Source: a virus. Taken from it: DNA of 36,098 bases. Location: IMG/VR virus record IMGVR_UViG_3300029957_000023, positions 1-36,098 of that record; one strand, written 5' to 3'. The notes under the pieces were generated by a model. It saw nothing but the letters and a program-made list of their open reading frames with translations. It had not been told where the DNA came from and did not search any database. The position numbers and the translations under genes were made by a program. This document shows positions 30,233 through 36,098 of this stretch, one piece after another. Every line of letters starts with the position of its first letter. Position 1 is the stretch's first letter.

Positions 30233-31314
30233 CTTTTAACCCTCTTAATCAATGTTATTTCCACCTTGTCTTCGTCTTCCGTCCCGCACAGTTTCTCCAC
30301 ACAGGCGATGAGGTGGCTTATCTGCGCCTGGCTGTAGTGGCTGGTGATGTGGCCAGTGTGGTGGCCGAGGAGGTCGGCGCGGTCTTCCTCGCCGACGTGG
30401 GCGGCGCGCAGGCGCATTCCAAACGTGTGGCGGAGGTCGTGCCATCTTACCGCCGACAGGCCCGCTTCCGCCCGCGCTTTGTTCCATGCCTTGTTGGTGG
30501 GGCGGCTGATGCGGTGGCCGTGGTATTCGAAGACGTGCGGGCCGGTGGCCTGGGCGCGGCGGGCGTCGACGATGGAGCGGGCTACGGCGTTGAGCGGCAC
30601 GACGCGTTCGCGGCCGTTCTTGGTGGCGTGGGCGGGGATGACGAACACGGAGGCGTCCAGGCCAGTGACGGTGAATTCCCACTCCCATTGCAGGCCGCAT
30701 TGCTCTTCGGCGCGCAGGCCGGTGTGGACGGCAAACAGGGCCATTTCGGCGAGGTAGCCGGGCAGGAGGCGAAAAAGGCCGGCTTGTTCTTGCTGGGTAA
30801 TCGGGCGCGGCTTGCGCTTCGCGCCTTTGAGGGGCCGGAGGGTGGGCAGGGTGTCGAGCCAGGGGCGGCCTTGGTCGTCGCGCCAGAGCCCGGCGGCGCT
30901 GGCCAGCACGCGCTTGATGGCGGCGAGGTCGCGGGTGATGGTGCCCGCCGCCTTGCCCTCTTGCTGGCGGGCGGCGATGAAGCGGGCGAGGCTGGCTTGG
31001 TGGATGGCCGACAGGGGCAGTTCGCCGAGGTAGGGCATGGCGGCTTGCAGGCTGGTGATGTAGCGGCCCAGCGTGGCGAGGTCGGCGTTTTCTTCGACGT
31101 AGCGGGCGGCGGCTTGGTCGAAGGTGCGGGCCGGGCGTTCGCCGTAGACGATCCTCTCGCGGATTTCGCGGGTGCGCTTGGCTAGGTAGCGTTCCGCGGC
31201 GTCGAGTTCCGTTTCGCCAGTGCTTTCGCAAAGTGTGACACCGGTTCCGGGGATGACTTTTTCAATGTGCCAGACTTTGCCGCGCTTTCTAAGGCCGGGT
31301 GTGGGTTTGGACAT
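30229..31314 (-). CDS. int: Tyrosine-recombinase integrase
   Basis: This 361-residue enzyme integrates and excises the phage genome. The N-terminal arm-binding part (1-60) and a core-binding domain (about 63-150) precede the catalytic domain with R201 (HTGLRAEE), K232 (ATKNGRERVVPL), H292-D-L-R295 (WHDLRHTFGMRL), H318 (LLGHHTGHITSHY) and nucleophile Y327. All catalytic residues are present, so it should be active. AAGGA six bases before the ATG at 31314 supports this start although it lies far inside the excisionase gene. Its target is probably the elongator tRNA-Met gene, given the core at 27282-27326. Confidence 0.93.
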   Translation of the reverse strand: MSKPTPGLRKRGKVWHIEKVIPGTGVTLCESTGETELDAAERYLAKRTREIRERIVYGERPARTFDQAAARYVEENADLATLGRYITSLQAAMPYLGELPLSAIHQASLARFIAARQQEGKAAGTITRDLAAIKRVLASAAGLWRDDQGRPWLDTLPTLRPLKGAKRKPRPITQQEQAGLFRLLPGYLAEMALFAVHTGLRAEEQCGLQWEWEFTVTGLDASVFVIPAHATKNGRERVVPLNAVARSIVDARRAQATGPHVFEYHGHRISRPTNKAWNKARAEAGLSAVRWHDLRHTFGMRLRAAHVGEEDRADLLGHHTGHITSHYSQAQISHLIACVEKLCGTEDEDKVEITLIKRVKR

Positions 31315-31526
31315 GGCGCTTCCTTGGGGGGCGTGGGGTTGATGGCGTGGGCGGCTTTGAAGGCGTCGGCCCAGGCGTCCAGATCCTGAATATCATAGAA
31401 CACGGCGCGCATCCCGTCCGGTCTAATGACCGGCACGAAGGGGCGCACGAGCTTGTTGAACTCGGGTTCTGACAGGCTCAGATAGGCCGGGGCGGTGGCT
31501 TGGCGGAGGAGGCGGGGCGTAGGCAT
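31182..31526 (-). CDS. Excisionase / AlpA-like DNA-binding protein
   Basis: This 114-residue protein begins with a winged-helix-like part (APAYLSLSEPEFNKLVRPFVPVI, then MRAVFYDIQDLDAWADAF), the layout of MerR/AlpA-type excisionases that use a W-A at the end of the recognition unit. The rest is a Pro/Ala/Ser/Lys-rich tail. It lies directly upstream of the integrase and overlaps it by 133 bases in another frame, far more than usual. It probably steers integrase toward excision. The overlap tail may be dispensable. Confidence 0.65.
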   Translation of the reverse strand: MPTPRLLRQATAPAYLSLSEPEFNKLVRPFVPVIRPDGMRAVFYDIQDLDAWADAFKAAHAINPTPPKEAPCPNPHPALESAAKSGTLKKSSPEPVSHFAKALAKRNSTPRNAT

Positions 31527-31539
31527 CGTATGTCCGCAG

Positions 31540-31956
31540 TTAAAAAATAGTTAGTTGGCGTTTTTGCATTTCCGCTTCTAATGCGGTGGATATTTCATTT
31601 TTCATCCGCTTAGCTTTTCTGTCATCGCCCAGGGCGATGACAGCGCGAAGCGCGGCCAACGCTTGCGGCATGTAGCTTCGGATAGTGCGGTCTTCAGGGA
31701 TAGTGCCGTCGAAACGGATAAAACAAAACTGCCAATGATCGGCCCCGCCAAATTCATATTTTGAAAACAGCGCTTCCCGCTTGTTTCCGAACGGCACTTC
31801 GATATACCCCAGTTCGCCAAATGGTAGCTTTTCCAATTGCGCTATCACTGCCGCCTCGGCCTCCTCGCCGATGTTGGGCGAATTGCCACCGACCGTTAAA
31901 TATTTTCGTTTTTCGGCCATTTTTTTGTGGCCTGTGCCGGTTGCGTTGGCTTTCAC
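31540..31956 (-). CDS. Hypothetical protein
   Basis: This 138-residue protein starts at a GTG overlapping the stop of the preceding gene (GTGA). It has a mixed fold (EAEAAVIAQLEKLPFGELGYIEVPFG, HWQFCFIRFDGT) and a helical, basic C-terminus (QALAALRAVIALGDDRKAKRM). I recognise no family. Composition is moderate in G+C and protein-like, so the gene is real. It belongs to the integrase operon. Confidence 0.55.
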   Translation of the reverse strand: MKANATGTGHKKMAEKRKYLTVGGNSPNIGEEAEAAVIAQLEKLPFGELGYIEVPFGNKREALFSKYEFGGADHWQFCFIRFDGTIPEDRTIRSYMPQALAALRAVIALGDDRKAKRMKNEISTALEAEMQKRQLTIF

Positions 31957-32591
31957 GGCTTTACCGGCTGTAGGATGCCTTCCACATCGCCAAAGGCGAA
32001 AAACAATGTGTAATTACGCGTAAAATCCGATGCCGTTGAAAAGTTTTCAGTTTGAAAAAATTGAACCGGCTGGCCTTGGGCGGCGGTGTGGATGCGATAA
32101 AGATAGCGTTCGTCATAGAACGATTCGCCCACTTTAAAATAATGCTCTTCCGGGATTGTCCAGGCGAGTCCTTCGCAGGCTTCGCAGACGAGATGCCCGT
32201 CGATGACGGGGTTTTGTTTTGTGCTTTTATTCCAGCCATCGCACGCGCTGCACTCATCATCCATGGCCAAATCCAAGCCACGGCAAGTGGGGCATTCGCG
32301 CACGATGCCGTTGCCACCGCAGGTTTCACAGGGAATGACATGAAAATCCTGGGGGAAGGCAATAAACCGGATTTGGTCGGCGGGAAGGTTTCGCATTTGC
32401 TCTATCCCATGCCAGAGCTTTAATTTAGCGATGGTTTGACCGTCCGGGCTTGTTTCGGCGTCGTGAACGGGCGCGCGGATACCCATGTGGCCGTTGGTGG
32501 CATATAAATAGCCGTCGTGGACATGCGGCTTTTGACATAAAGGGCGAATGTCGAGCGGGTTGAAAAATAGTCGCAGGATGGGCGGGTTCAT
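31953..32591 (-). CDS. DnaJ-type zinc-finger protein with clamp-like start
   Basis: This 212-residue protein has four C-x-x-C pairs (CETCGGNG, CPTCRG, CSACDG, CEACEG; about 93-145), spaced as in the zinc domain of DnaJ, but no J domain. The N-terminal part has YLYATNGHMGIRAP, like the ATDGHR segment of DNA polymerase sliding clamps, which turns up in small phage proteins. The C-terminal part is beta-rich. ATG 32591 overlaps the stop of the preceding gene; codons further upstream are only the other frame of that gene. It may bind nucleic acid. The function is unknown. Confidence 0.6.
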   Translation of the reverse strand: MNPPILRLFFNPLDIRPLCQKPHVHDGYLYATNGHMGIRAPVHDAETSPDGQTIAKLKLWHGIEQMRNLPADQIRFIAFPQDFHVIPCETCGGNGIVRECPTCRGLDLAMDDECSACDGWNKSTKQNPVIDGHLVCEACEGLAWTIPEEHYFKVGESFYDERYLYRIHTAAQGQPVQFFQTENFSTASDFTRNYTLFFAFGDVEGILQPVKP

Positions 32592-32923
32592 GGGATGTGT
32601 TTCCATATTTCGTTGCGCCATATTTTGTGGATGGTTTTCGGGGTCACGGCAAATTTTTCCGCCACGGCGGAGGCTTTTAGGTGGGGCTGTAGTTGGCGAA
32701 TCAGGGGTATGTCGGAGGGTTCCAGCTTGGCGGCAGGGGTTTGGATCGCCCCGCCTGCCCGGTGCTTCACCGGCCTGTTTTCCAGCTTGCGGCGCTGGCG
32801 GTGGGTTTTCACCGCGTCCGCGCAGCAACGCTTGCACCAGCCGCGCAGGCCGTCCTTGGTGCGGGCATCTTTGCCGAATGCCTGTTCCTGGCGGTCTTGC
32901 TGGCAACCGGGGCAGTGTTTCAT
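32588..32923 (-). CDS. Zinc-ribbon and helix-turn-helix protein
   Basis: This 111-residue protein begins with C-P-G-C and, after about 25 residues, W-C-K-R-C-C, an HNH-like zinc-ribbon start (GCQQDRQEQAFGKD, TKDGLRGWCKRC). A basic linker leads to a C-terminal helix-turn-helix (HLKASAVAEKFAVTPKTIHKIW). It has no catalytic HNH residues, so DNA binding rather than cutting is likely. The ATG overlaps the upstream stop; it is followed by the DnaJ-type protein gene. Confidence 0.6.
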   Translation of the reverse strand: MKHCPGCQQDRQEQAFGKDARTKDGLRGWCKRCCADAVKTHRQRRKLENRPVKHRAGGAIQTPAAKLEPSDIPLIRQLQPHLKASAVAEKFAVTPKTIHKIWRNEIWKHIP

Positions 32924-33108
32924 CGCCCGGCCTTGCGGCGGGCGATGGCGCGGGCTTCGGGGGTGGCGTACTTGGCGGGGTGTCGGCTGGCGGTCTTGGC
33001 GGGCGGGCGGGCGGCTTCGGCGTCGAGGCGGTCAAAGTGGCGGTGGAGCGCCAGTTTGCAGGCCAGCAACGAACGGGGCGGCGCGGGGGCGCGGGTGTGT
33101 TTGTCCAT
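32920..33108 (-). CDS. Small basic hypothetical protein
   Basis: This 62-residue protein starts at ATG 33108 after AGGAG at good spacing. It has a helix LLACKLALHRHFDRLDAEAA and a basic tail ending AIARRKAGR. No family is recognised. It is the first gene after the terminator at 33128-33154 and its stop overlaps the next gene. Confidence 0.5.
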   Translation of the reverse strand: MDKHTRAPAPPRSLLACKLALHRHFDRLDAEAARPPAKTASRHPAKYATPEARAIARRKAGR

Positions 33109-33127
33109 GTCGGGCTCCTGTCGGTTC

Positions 33128-33154
33128 AAAAAAGCCGCCGCGCGGGGCGGCGGC
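33128..33154 (-). terminator. Strong terminator inside the minus-strand operon
   Basis: GCCGCCGC (33134-33141) and GCGGCGGC (33147-33154) form a perfect stem; on the minus strand it is followed by six T (33133-33128). It separates the Tad2 cassette from the integrase operon. Confidence 0.8.
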
Positions 33155-33198
33155 AAGGCTTGGAGGAGAACTGCCGGTTGCGCACCGGCGGGCGGGAT

Positions 33199-33429
33199 TC
33201 AGTCGGCCTTTTTGCGGCGGGGCTTGCTGGCTTCGGCGATGGCGCGGGCCAGGGCTTCAATCCCTGTGCGGACGCCCAGCGGCGTTTTGCCTTCCGGGCG
33301 GGGACGCGGCCACTTTTCGCAGAGGTCGGCCAGCTCGTCGATCAATTCGGGCACGCCGTCGCCTGCGTTGTTCGCGGGGGACGGGGGCGGATCGTCGAAA
33401 GGAGAGGGTTCTTCGGGGTCTACGCTCAT
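33199..33429 (-). CDS. Small acidic protein downstream of the Tad2-like gene
   Basis: This 76-residue protein has a Pro/Asp-rich start (PEEPSPFDDPPPSP), a helix (VPELIDELADLCEKW), and a basic end (EALARAIAEASKPRRKK). No family is recognised. The ATG overlaps the stop of the Tad2-like gene, so the two are made together. A role with Tad2 is only suggested by the coupling. Confidence 0.55.
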   Translation of the reverse strand: MSVDPEEPSPFDDPPPSPANNAGDGVPELIDELADLCEKWPRPRPEGKTPLGVRTGIEALARAIAEASKPRRKKAD

Positions 33430-33923
33430 TGCCCAAAGCCCTCAGTGATTAGCCAATCGTCGGCTAGAATGTCGGTCTGGGAGGCAAGCCAGCCCATCAG
33501 GATTTTACCGTCCGCCGTCTTCATAGTGATACACGGCAAAACTTGCGCTTCGCCATTGGGTTGTTCGGCGGCATAGTCGGCGTTATTCTGCGACCAAAAC
33601 GCGCTGGCGGGGATGCTGCGCCCGTGCAGAGGGCCAGACAAAGACAACCACATGCCCTTGCCATTCCAACCGGCACGCGCCACTTTAAAGCCTTTCTTCA
33701 AGGCTTCGACGGCCAGGCCGAAACTCATAGCGTCAGCCGGGCGATAGGCTTCCTCGAAAACCGACGCGGGGCTCCACGATATGTAGTCGTCTGGATAAAC
33801 CACCCGGTAGCCGTCGCTGCCTTCCGGGTATTCGCCGAACCGCTGCCACGCCTTGCAGGGGTAGGCTTCAATCACTTTGACGCCGATGAACCGGCGAAAC
33901 GGTTCAGGTTGCTGGGTTTCCAT
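33426..33923 (-). CDS. Tad2-type anti-Thoeris protein (DUF2829) with an extra N-terminal domain
   Basis: This 165-residue protein has a C-terminal DUF2829 domain (about 66-159): MSFGLAVEALKKGFKVARAGWNGKGMWL-type start (seen in pieces as SFGLAVEALKKGFKVARAGW), then LPCITMKTADGKILMGWLAS and DILADDWLI. This family includes Tad2, which binds the Thoeris signal molecule (a glycocyclic ADP-ribose) and so blocks that defence. The N-terminal 62 residues form a second small domain (RFIGVKVIEAYPC, GYRVVYPDDYISWSP, VFEEAYR) often met in phage proteins. AGAGGT precedes the ATG and TATAAA lies upstream. It is the first gene of the minus-strand operon, ready for early expression. Confidence 0.75.
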   Translation of the reverse strand: METQQPEPFRRFIGVKVIEAYPCKAWQRFGEYPEGSDGYRVVYPDDYISWSPASVFEEAYRPADAMSFGLAVEALKKGFKVARAGWNGKGMWLSLSGPLHGRSIPASAFWSQNNADYAAEQPNGEAQVLPCITMKTADGKILMGWLASQTDILADDWLITEGFGQ

Positions 33924-33978
33924 TTAATCATTACCTCTTTATAGATTGTTGTGCAAAAATTGACTGTATGCCCCGTTA

Positions 33979-34010
33979 GCAGGCTGCGGGTTCCATGCCT
34001 GCGCATTTTT
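33979..34010 (+). terminator. Hairpin with T-run ahead of the second secreted cassette
   Basis: GCAGGC (33979-33984) pairs with GCCTGC (33997-34002) around a 12-base loop; five T follow (34006-34010). It lies in the 100-base gap between the divergent Tad2 gene and the secreted gene at 34024. It may attenuate the second cassette. Confidence 0.45.
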
Positions 34011-34023
34011 AGAGACCGTTCCC

Positions 34024-34317
34024 ATGAGACTTTCCCATGCTTTTTTCGCTCTGGCCTTCTTGGCTTCTGCTTCGTCCGCGTTAGCGGATCAATATGTGGC
34101 CCCTTATGTGCGCCAGGACGGCACGATGGTGGAGGGGCATTTCCGTAGCAGCCCGAACGGGACGGCGACGGATAATTATTCCACCTACGGCAACACCAAT
34201 CCGTACACAGGGGAGCGCGGCACCGTGCATCCTCACAGCTATTCCGCGCCTTCCTACACTGCCCCGCCGAGCTATGGCAACCAGGGCTCACAAGGCTACA
34301 GCTATCCGCGTCAATGA
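34024..34317 (+). CDS. Small secreted protein, DGT-RSSPN family (copy 2)
   Basis: This 97-residue protein has a signal peptide (LSHAFFALAFLASASSALA, then DQ) and the same mature pattern as the protein at 28999: DQYVAPYVRQDGTMV, FRSSPNGTATDNYS, GNTNPYTGERG, followed by a Tyr/Ser/Pro/Gln-rich tail. Both copies have the same length. The two are paralogs, yet clearly diverged, so the duplication is old or they came in separately. A hairpin with T-run lies in the leader. The next gene starts at its stop (ATGA). Confidence 0.8.
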   Translation: MRLSHAFFALAFLASASSALADQYVAPYVRQDGTMVEGHFRSSPNGTATDNYSTYGNTNPYTGERGTVHPHSYSAPSYTAPPSYGNQGSQGYSYPRQ

Positions 34318-34583
34318 CGCTTTGTGGCCGCATTGGGTGCGCGTTGCTTTTGCTTGTTACGCGCACCGCCGGGGCTGACCGGCTAGGGCTTTACGACCCC
34401 ACGGACGATCCTGTTTCATCGTCCATAACCCTGTGCATGGACATTTATGCCCTTGCGGGGTTATGGCTGATGCTTTCCAAAAGAAGCCCGCTTCACCGCT
34501 GGGCCAATGAGCGTCCAGGGCTTTCGGTTGCCCTGTTTTTGTTCGTCGGCCCGGTTGTGCTTGCTCTATTCAAACTTTGCTAG
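34314..34583 (+). CDS. Small membrane protein, partner of copy 2
   Basis: This 89-residue protein starts with a hydrophobic segment (about 7-20, IGCALLLLVTRTAGA), like a signal sequence, followed by two membrane helices (about 38-55 with MDIYALAGLWLMLS, and 69-88 with LSVALFLFVGPVVLALF). No family is recognised. It is coupled to the secreted protein before it by ATGA, just as at 29292. An inner-membrane role in phage exclusion is possible but not shown. Confidence 0.6.
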   Translation: MTLCGRIGCALLLLVTRTAGADRLGLYDPTDDPVSSSITLCMDIYALAGLWLMLSKRSPLHRWANERPGLSVALFLFVGPVVLALFKLC

Positions 34584-34651
34584 TGGCCTAGGCCACCGCG
34601 CGCGGGCCAGTTGACAGAGGGGAGCGCGGCGCGGCGGCTTCGGCTTGCCTA

Positions 34652-34701
34652 AAATTATTCACTATTGCATAATCTAAAGTCAATGCACTTTTGAATAATT
34701 T
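34652..34701. repeat. A/T-rich inverted repeat with T-run
   Basis: AAATTATTCA (34652-34661) and TGAATAATTT (34692-34701) are exact complements; TGCAT/ATGCA (34666-34670, 34683-34687) nests inside. T continues to 34705. It may be a weak terminator after 34583 or an operator before the gene at 34778. The stretch 34584-34651 holds nothing else I can name. Confidence 0.5.
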
Positions 34702-34777
34702 TTTTCGCGTGTGCAGAAAGCCCGCGTCGGCGGGCGTGAAGACTCAATCCAGCAAGCCGGAAGGCGGGAGGCGGAAC

Positions 34778-35245
34778 GTGGCGGAAGCGGCGAAAATCAA
34801 GCGTTGGCGCGAGGAATCGCGCGGTTGGAGGTTATGGCAGGGGCTGCGGGCGTTGGCGGAGTGGCTGGCGGGCGGGATGGCTTACCGGCTGGCCGTGCAT
34901 TACGACTGGAGCACGGACGGCTTGGATTACGAGGAGATCGACCGGGCGGTAGCCCTGAAGGTGTTCGGCGTGCCGGAGGCGGTGCTGGACGCCTGGCCCT
35001 GGGGGCTCCCGGAGTTTTCGCAGGATCGCGGGCGGGCGGCGGGCGTGGCCGCGCAGATGATGCGGCGGAAACCGGAGACGGTGCGGCTGGCGTTTGAGCG
35101 GCGGTTGCGGACGCAGTTTGAACTGTGGGGCGGCGACCTTGACCCCATTTTTTTGGCTTCGGCGCTGGTTGTGATTAGGCCGGTTGACATTTGCATGGCA
35201 GCGCTCAGGGCGGTGGATGAGTGTGCCAGCGCAACACGTCCGTAA
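34778..35245 (+). CDS. Hypothetical protein
   Basis: This 155-residue protein starts at a GTG with GGGAGG six bases upstream; the frame is open further to 34691 but through the A/T-rich repeat. It is basic at the start (AKIKRWREESRGWRLW), then WLAGGMAYRLAVHYDW, EEIDRAVALKVFGVPEAVL, and a helical end. I recognise no family. The 3' end overlaps the convergent small gene at 35205 by 41 bases, so one of the two could be wrong; both have normal composition. Confidence 0.5.
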   Translation: MAEAAKIKRWREESRGWRLWQGLRALAEWLAGGMAYRLAVHYDWSTDGLDYEEIDRAVALKVFGVPEAVLDAWPWGLPEFSQDRGRAAGVAAQMMRRKPETVRLAFERRLRTQFELWGGDLDPIFLASALVVIRPVDICMAALRAVDECASATRP

Positions 35246-35417
35246 GCTGTTCCAGCGAATCATCCCCGCGCTTGCTGGTGATGCCTTCCAGCAAGGCGTA
35301 GTGGCGTTGCTGGATCATGGCATGGAAAACCGCCACGTCGGCGGGCGTGCGCTGGTCCAGGGGGCGATCCAGCCAAAGCCGCCGCAAACTTTCTTCGCAA
35401 TGCGTGCGTTTGCTCAT
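35205..35417 (-). CDS. Small protein coupled to the repressor
   Basis: This 70-residue protein has a helical plan: RTHCEESLRRLWLDRPLDQ, then TPADVAVFHAMIQQRHYALLEGI and SLEQLTDVLRWHTH. No family is named. ATG 35417 overlaps the stop of the repressor gene (ATGA), so it is translated with the repressor from the lysogenic operon. It may be a lysogeny accessory factor. The end overlaps the convergent gene by 41 bases. Confidence 0.55.
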   Translation of the reverse strand: MSKRTHCEESLRRLWLDRPLDQRTPADVAVFHAMIQQRHYALLEGITSKRGDDSLEQLTDVLRWHTHPPP

Positions 35418-36067
35418 TCCGCGTGCCACAGGGCTTTTTTGACGATGGCGACCACGGGGTGGATTTTGTCCACCTGGTCCAAGGGGATGGCCTGGGGCGG
35501 GTGGGCGGCGTTGGCGGACATGAGGTGCAAGCGGCCCTCGCGGCGGTAGAGGAAGGTTTTGACCATGACGCGACCGTCGACGGCCTTCACCAGCACTTCA
35601 TCCCCCGGGATCGGTTCGCCGTTGGGTTCGACAATGACGTACTCGCCGTCAAGGATGCGCGGGCGCATGGAATCGCCCCGGCAGCGCAGGGCGTAGGCGT
35701 TGGCGTCGCGGCTGGCGAATTCGATGTGGCCGTCGCCGTGGCCGACTGGATATTCCAGTTCGGCCCAGTGGCCGTTGTCGCCGAGTTGAGCCGTGCCGAC
35801 CACCGGCACGCGGCGCGGCGCGGCCAGCTTGGGGGCGGGCGCGGCGTTGTCGGCGTCGTAGCATCCGCGCTTGGACTCCAGGCGGAAGCCTGTCCCCTCT
35901 ATCAACAAGCCATTGTTCAGCGGCTCCTCGCCGCGCAATTGCGCTAATGTGACGCCGAAAAACACGGCCAGGCCGGGAAACAAAGCCGCGCCGAAGGCGT
36001 CGGCGGGATGTTTCCCGTGCCCCCGCGTAGCCGAGGCACCGGGCGGGTTTCCGCAGGAAACCTGCAA
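35414..36067 (-). pseudogene. S24-family (CI/LexA-like) repressor lacking an intact DNA-binding domain
   Basis: The C-terminal part is a full S24 peptidase and dimer domain: VPVVGTAQLGDNGHW, NAYALRCRGDSMRP with S133, and DEVLVKAVDGRVMVKTF with K170. The N-terminal part keeps only the last piece of a helix-turn-helix region (FFGVTLAQLRGEE, 36-48), preceded by a segment (NPPGASATRGHGKHPADAF) that does not fold into the usual helices. The frame closes with TGA at 36089-36091, so only a TTG at 36067 can start it. A normal repressor of this type has about 60 residues of HTH before the linker. Either the 5' end is lost or frameshifted, or the sequence near the window end contains an error. If intact, it would keep the prophage silent and be cleaved upon RecA activation. 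Confidence 0.6.
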
Positions 36068-36086
36068 GGTGCTACGAACGGCGTAG
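36046..36086. promoter_or_regulatory. Candidate repressor operators at the right window end
   Basis: Two palindromes lie here: GGTTTCC / GGAAACC (36046-36052, 36056-36062) and CTACG-5-CGTAG (36072-36086). GAAACCTG (36057-36064) is the same half-site as in the perfect repeat at 78-103. If the map is circular, all these elements form one switch region of about 350 bases between repressor and primase. Operator function is inferred. Confidence 0.4.
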
Positions 36087-36098
36087 AGTCATTGTGGT

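Noticed and set aside
30202-31185. 327-codon open frame opposite the integrase
   Set aside because: The integrase frame has all catalytic residues; the opposite product is a Gly/Ala/Val-rich shadow.
32592-33035. N-terminal extension of the DnaJ-finger gene
   Set aside because: The extra 148 codons are Pro/Arg-rich and only the other frame of two upstream genes; the ATG at 32591 overlaps the upstream stop.
32548-33576. 342-codon plus-strand frame opposite the small minus-strand genes
   Set aside because: The minus-strand genes have ATGA overlaps, ribosome sites and zinc motifs; the plus-strand product is low-complexity Arg/Gly.

Overview
The window looks like one complete genome of a temperate, short-tailed phage (podovirus) of a GC-rich beta- or gammaproteobacterium, or the same genome excised or circularised from a prophage. 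I see no host gene anywhere. The host call rests on the base composition, on the S24 repressor type, and on an att core derived from a CCA-encoded elongator tRNA-Met. The two window ends both fall in the repressor/replication switch. If the map is cut instead at the tRNA-Met-like core near 27.3 kb, it reads as a standard prophage: att, conversion genes, integrase, repressor, replication, late genes, holin, att. That the 36,098 bp are a circular permutation is inference.

Region by region. At 1-3570 lie a switch region, a small leader reading frame, a primase-helicase, a nine-copy TAGGACG array folded into a near-perfect inverted repeat (origin candidate), and a Q-type antiterminator. Next comes a lambda-PR'-like late promoter followed by an early terminator. 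From 3683 to 27179 a single plus-strand late operon encodes small and large terminase, P22-type portal, scaffold, N4-gp56-type capsid, head and tail connectors, a propeller-like tail nozzle candidate, fibre and lectin-like receptor-binding proteins, and a T7-like ejection set. That set includes a giant 2,324-residue transglycosylase/polyvalent protein, and the operon ends with a holin. An unexpected gene inside the ejection cluster (17974-18549) has the metal-ligand pattern of heme-oxygenase-like non-heme iron oxidases.

From 27180 to 29759 lie the att core, a bidirectional terminator, a minus-strand Rha-type regulator with a structured leader, and a divergent secreted-protein cassette. From 29736 to 33923 a tightly overlapping minus-strand operon holds a Tad2-type anti-Thoeris protein, small zinc-ribbon proteins, excisionase, integrase and a DUF551 protein. 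A second secreted-protein cassette (34024-34583) is paralogous in its first gene to the first cassette. The right end holds a small plus-strand gene and an S24-family repressor whose DNA-binding half is missing or degraded.

How they may work together: the repressor and Rha form the lysogeny circuit. The C-terminal module of Rha is homologous to the C-terminus of the primase, so both could contact the same DNA, possibly the TAGGACG array. Q turns on the late operon by passing the terminator at 3614-3648. Tad2 and the secreted cassettes look like accessory genes acting on defence or on the cell envelope.
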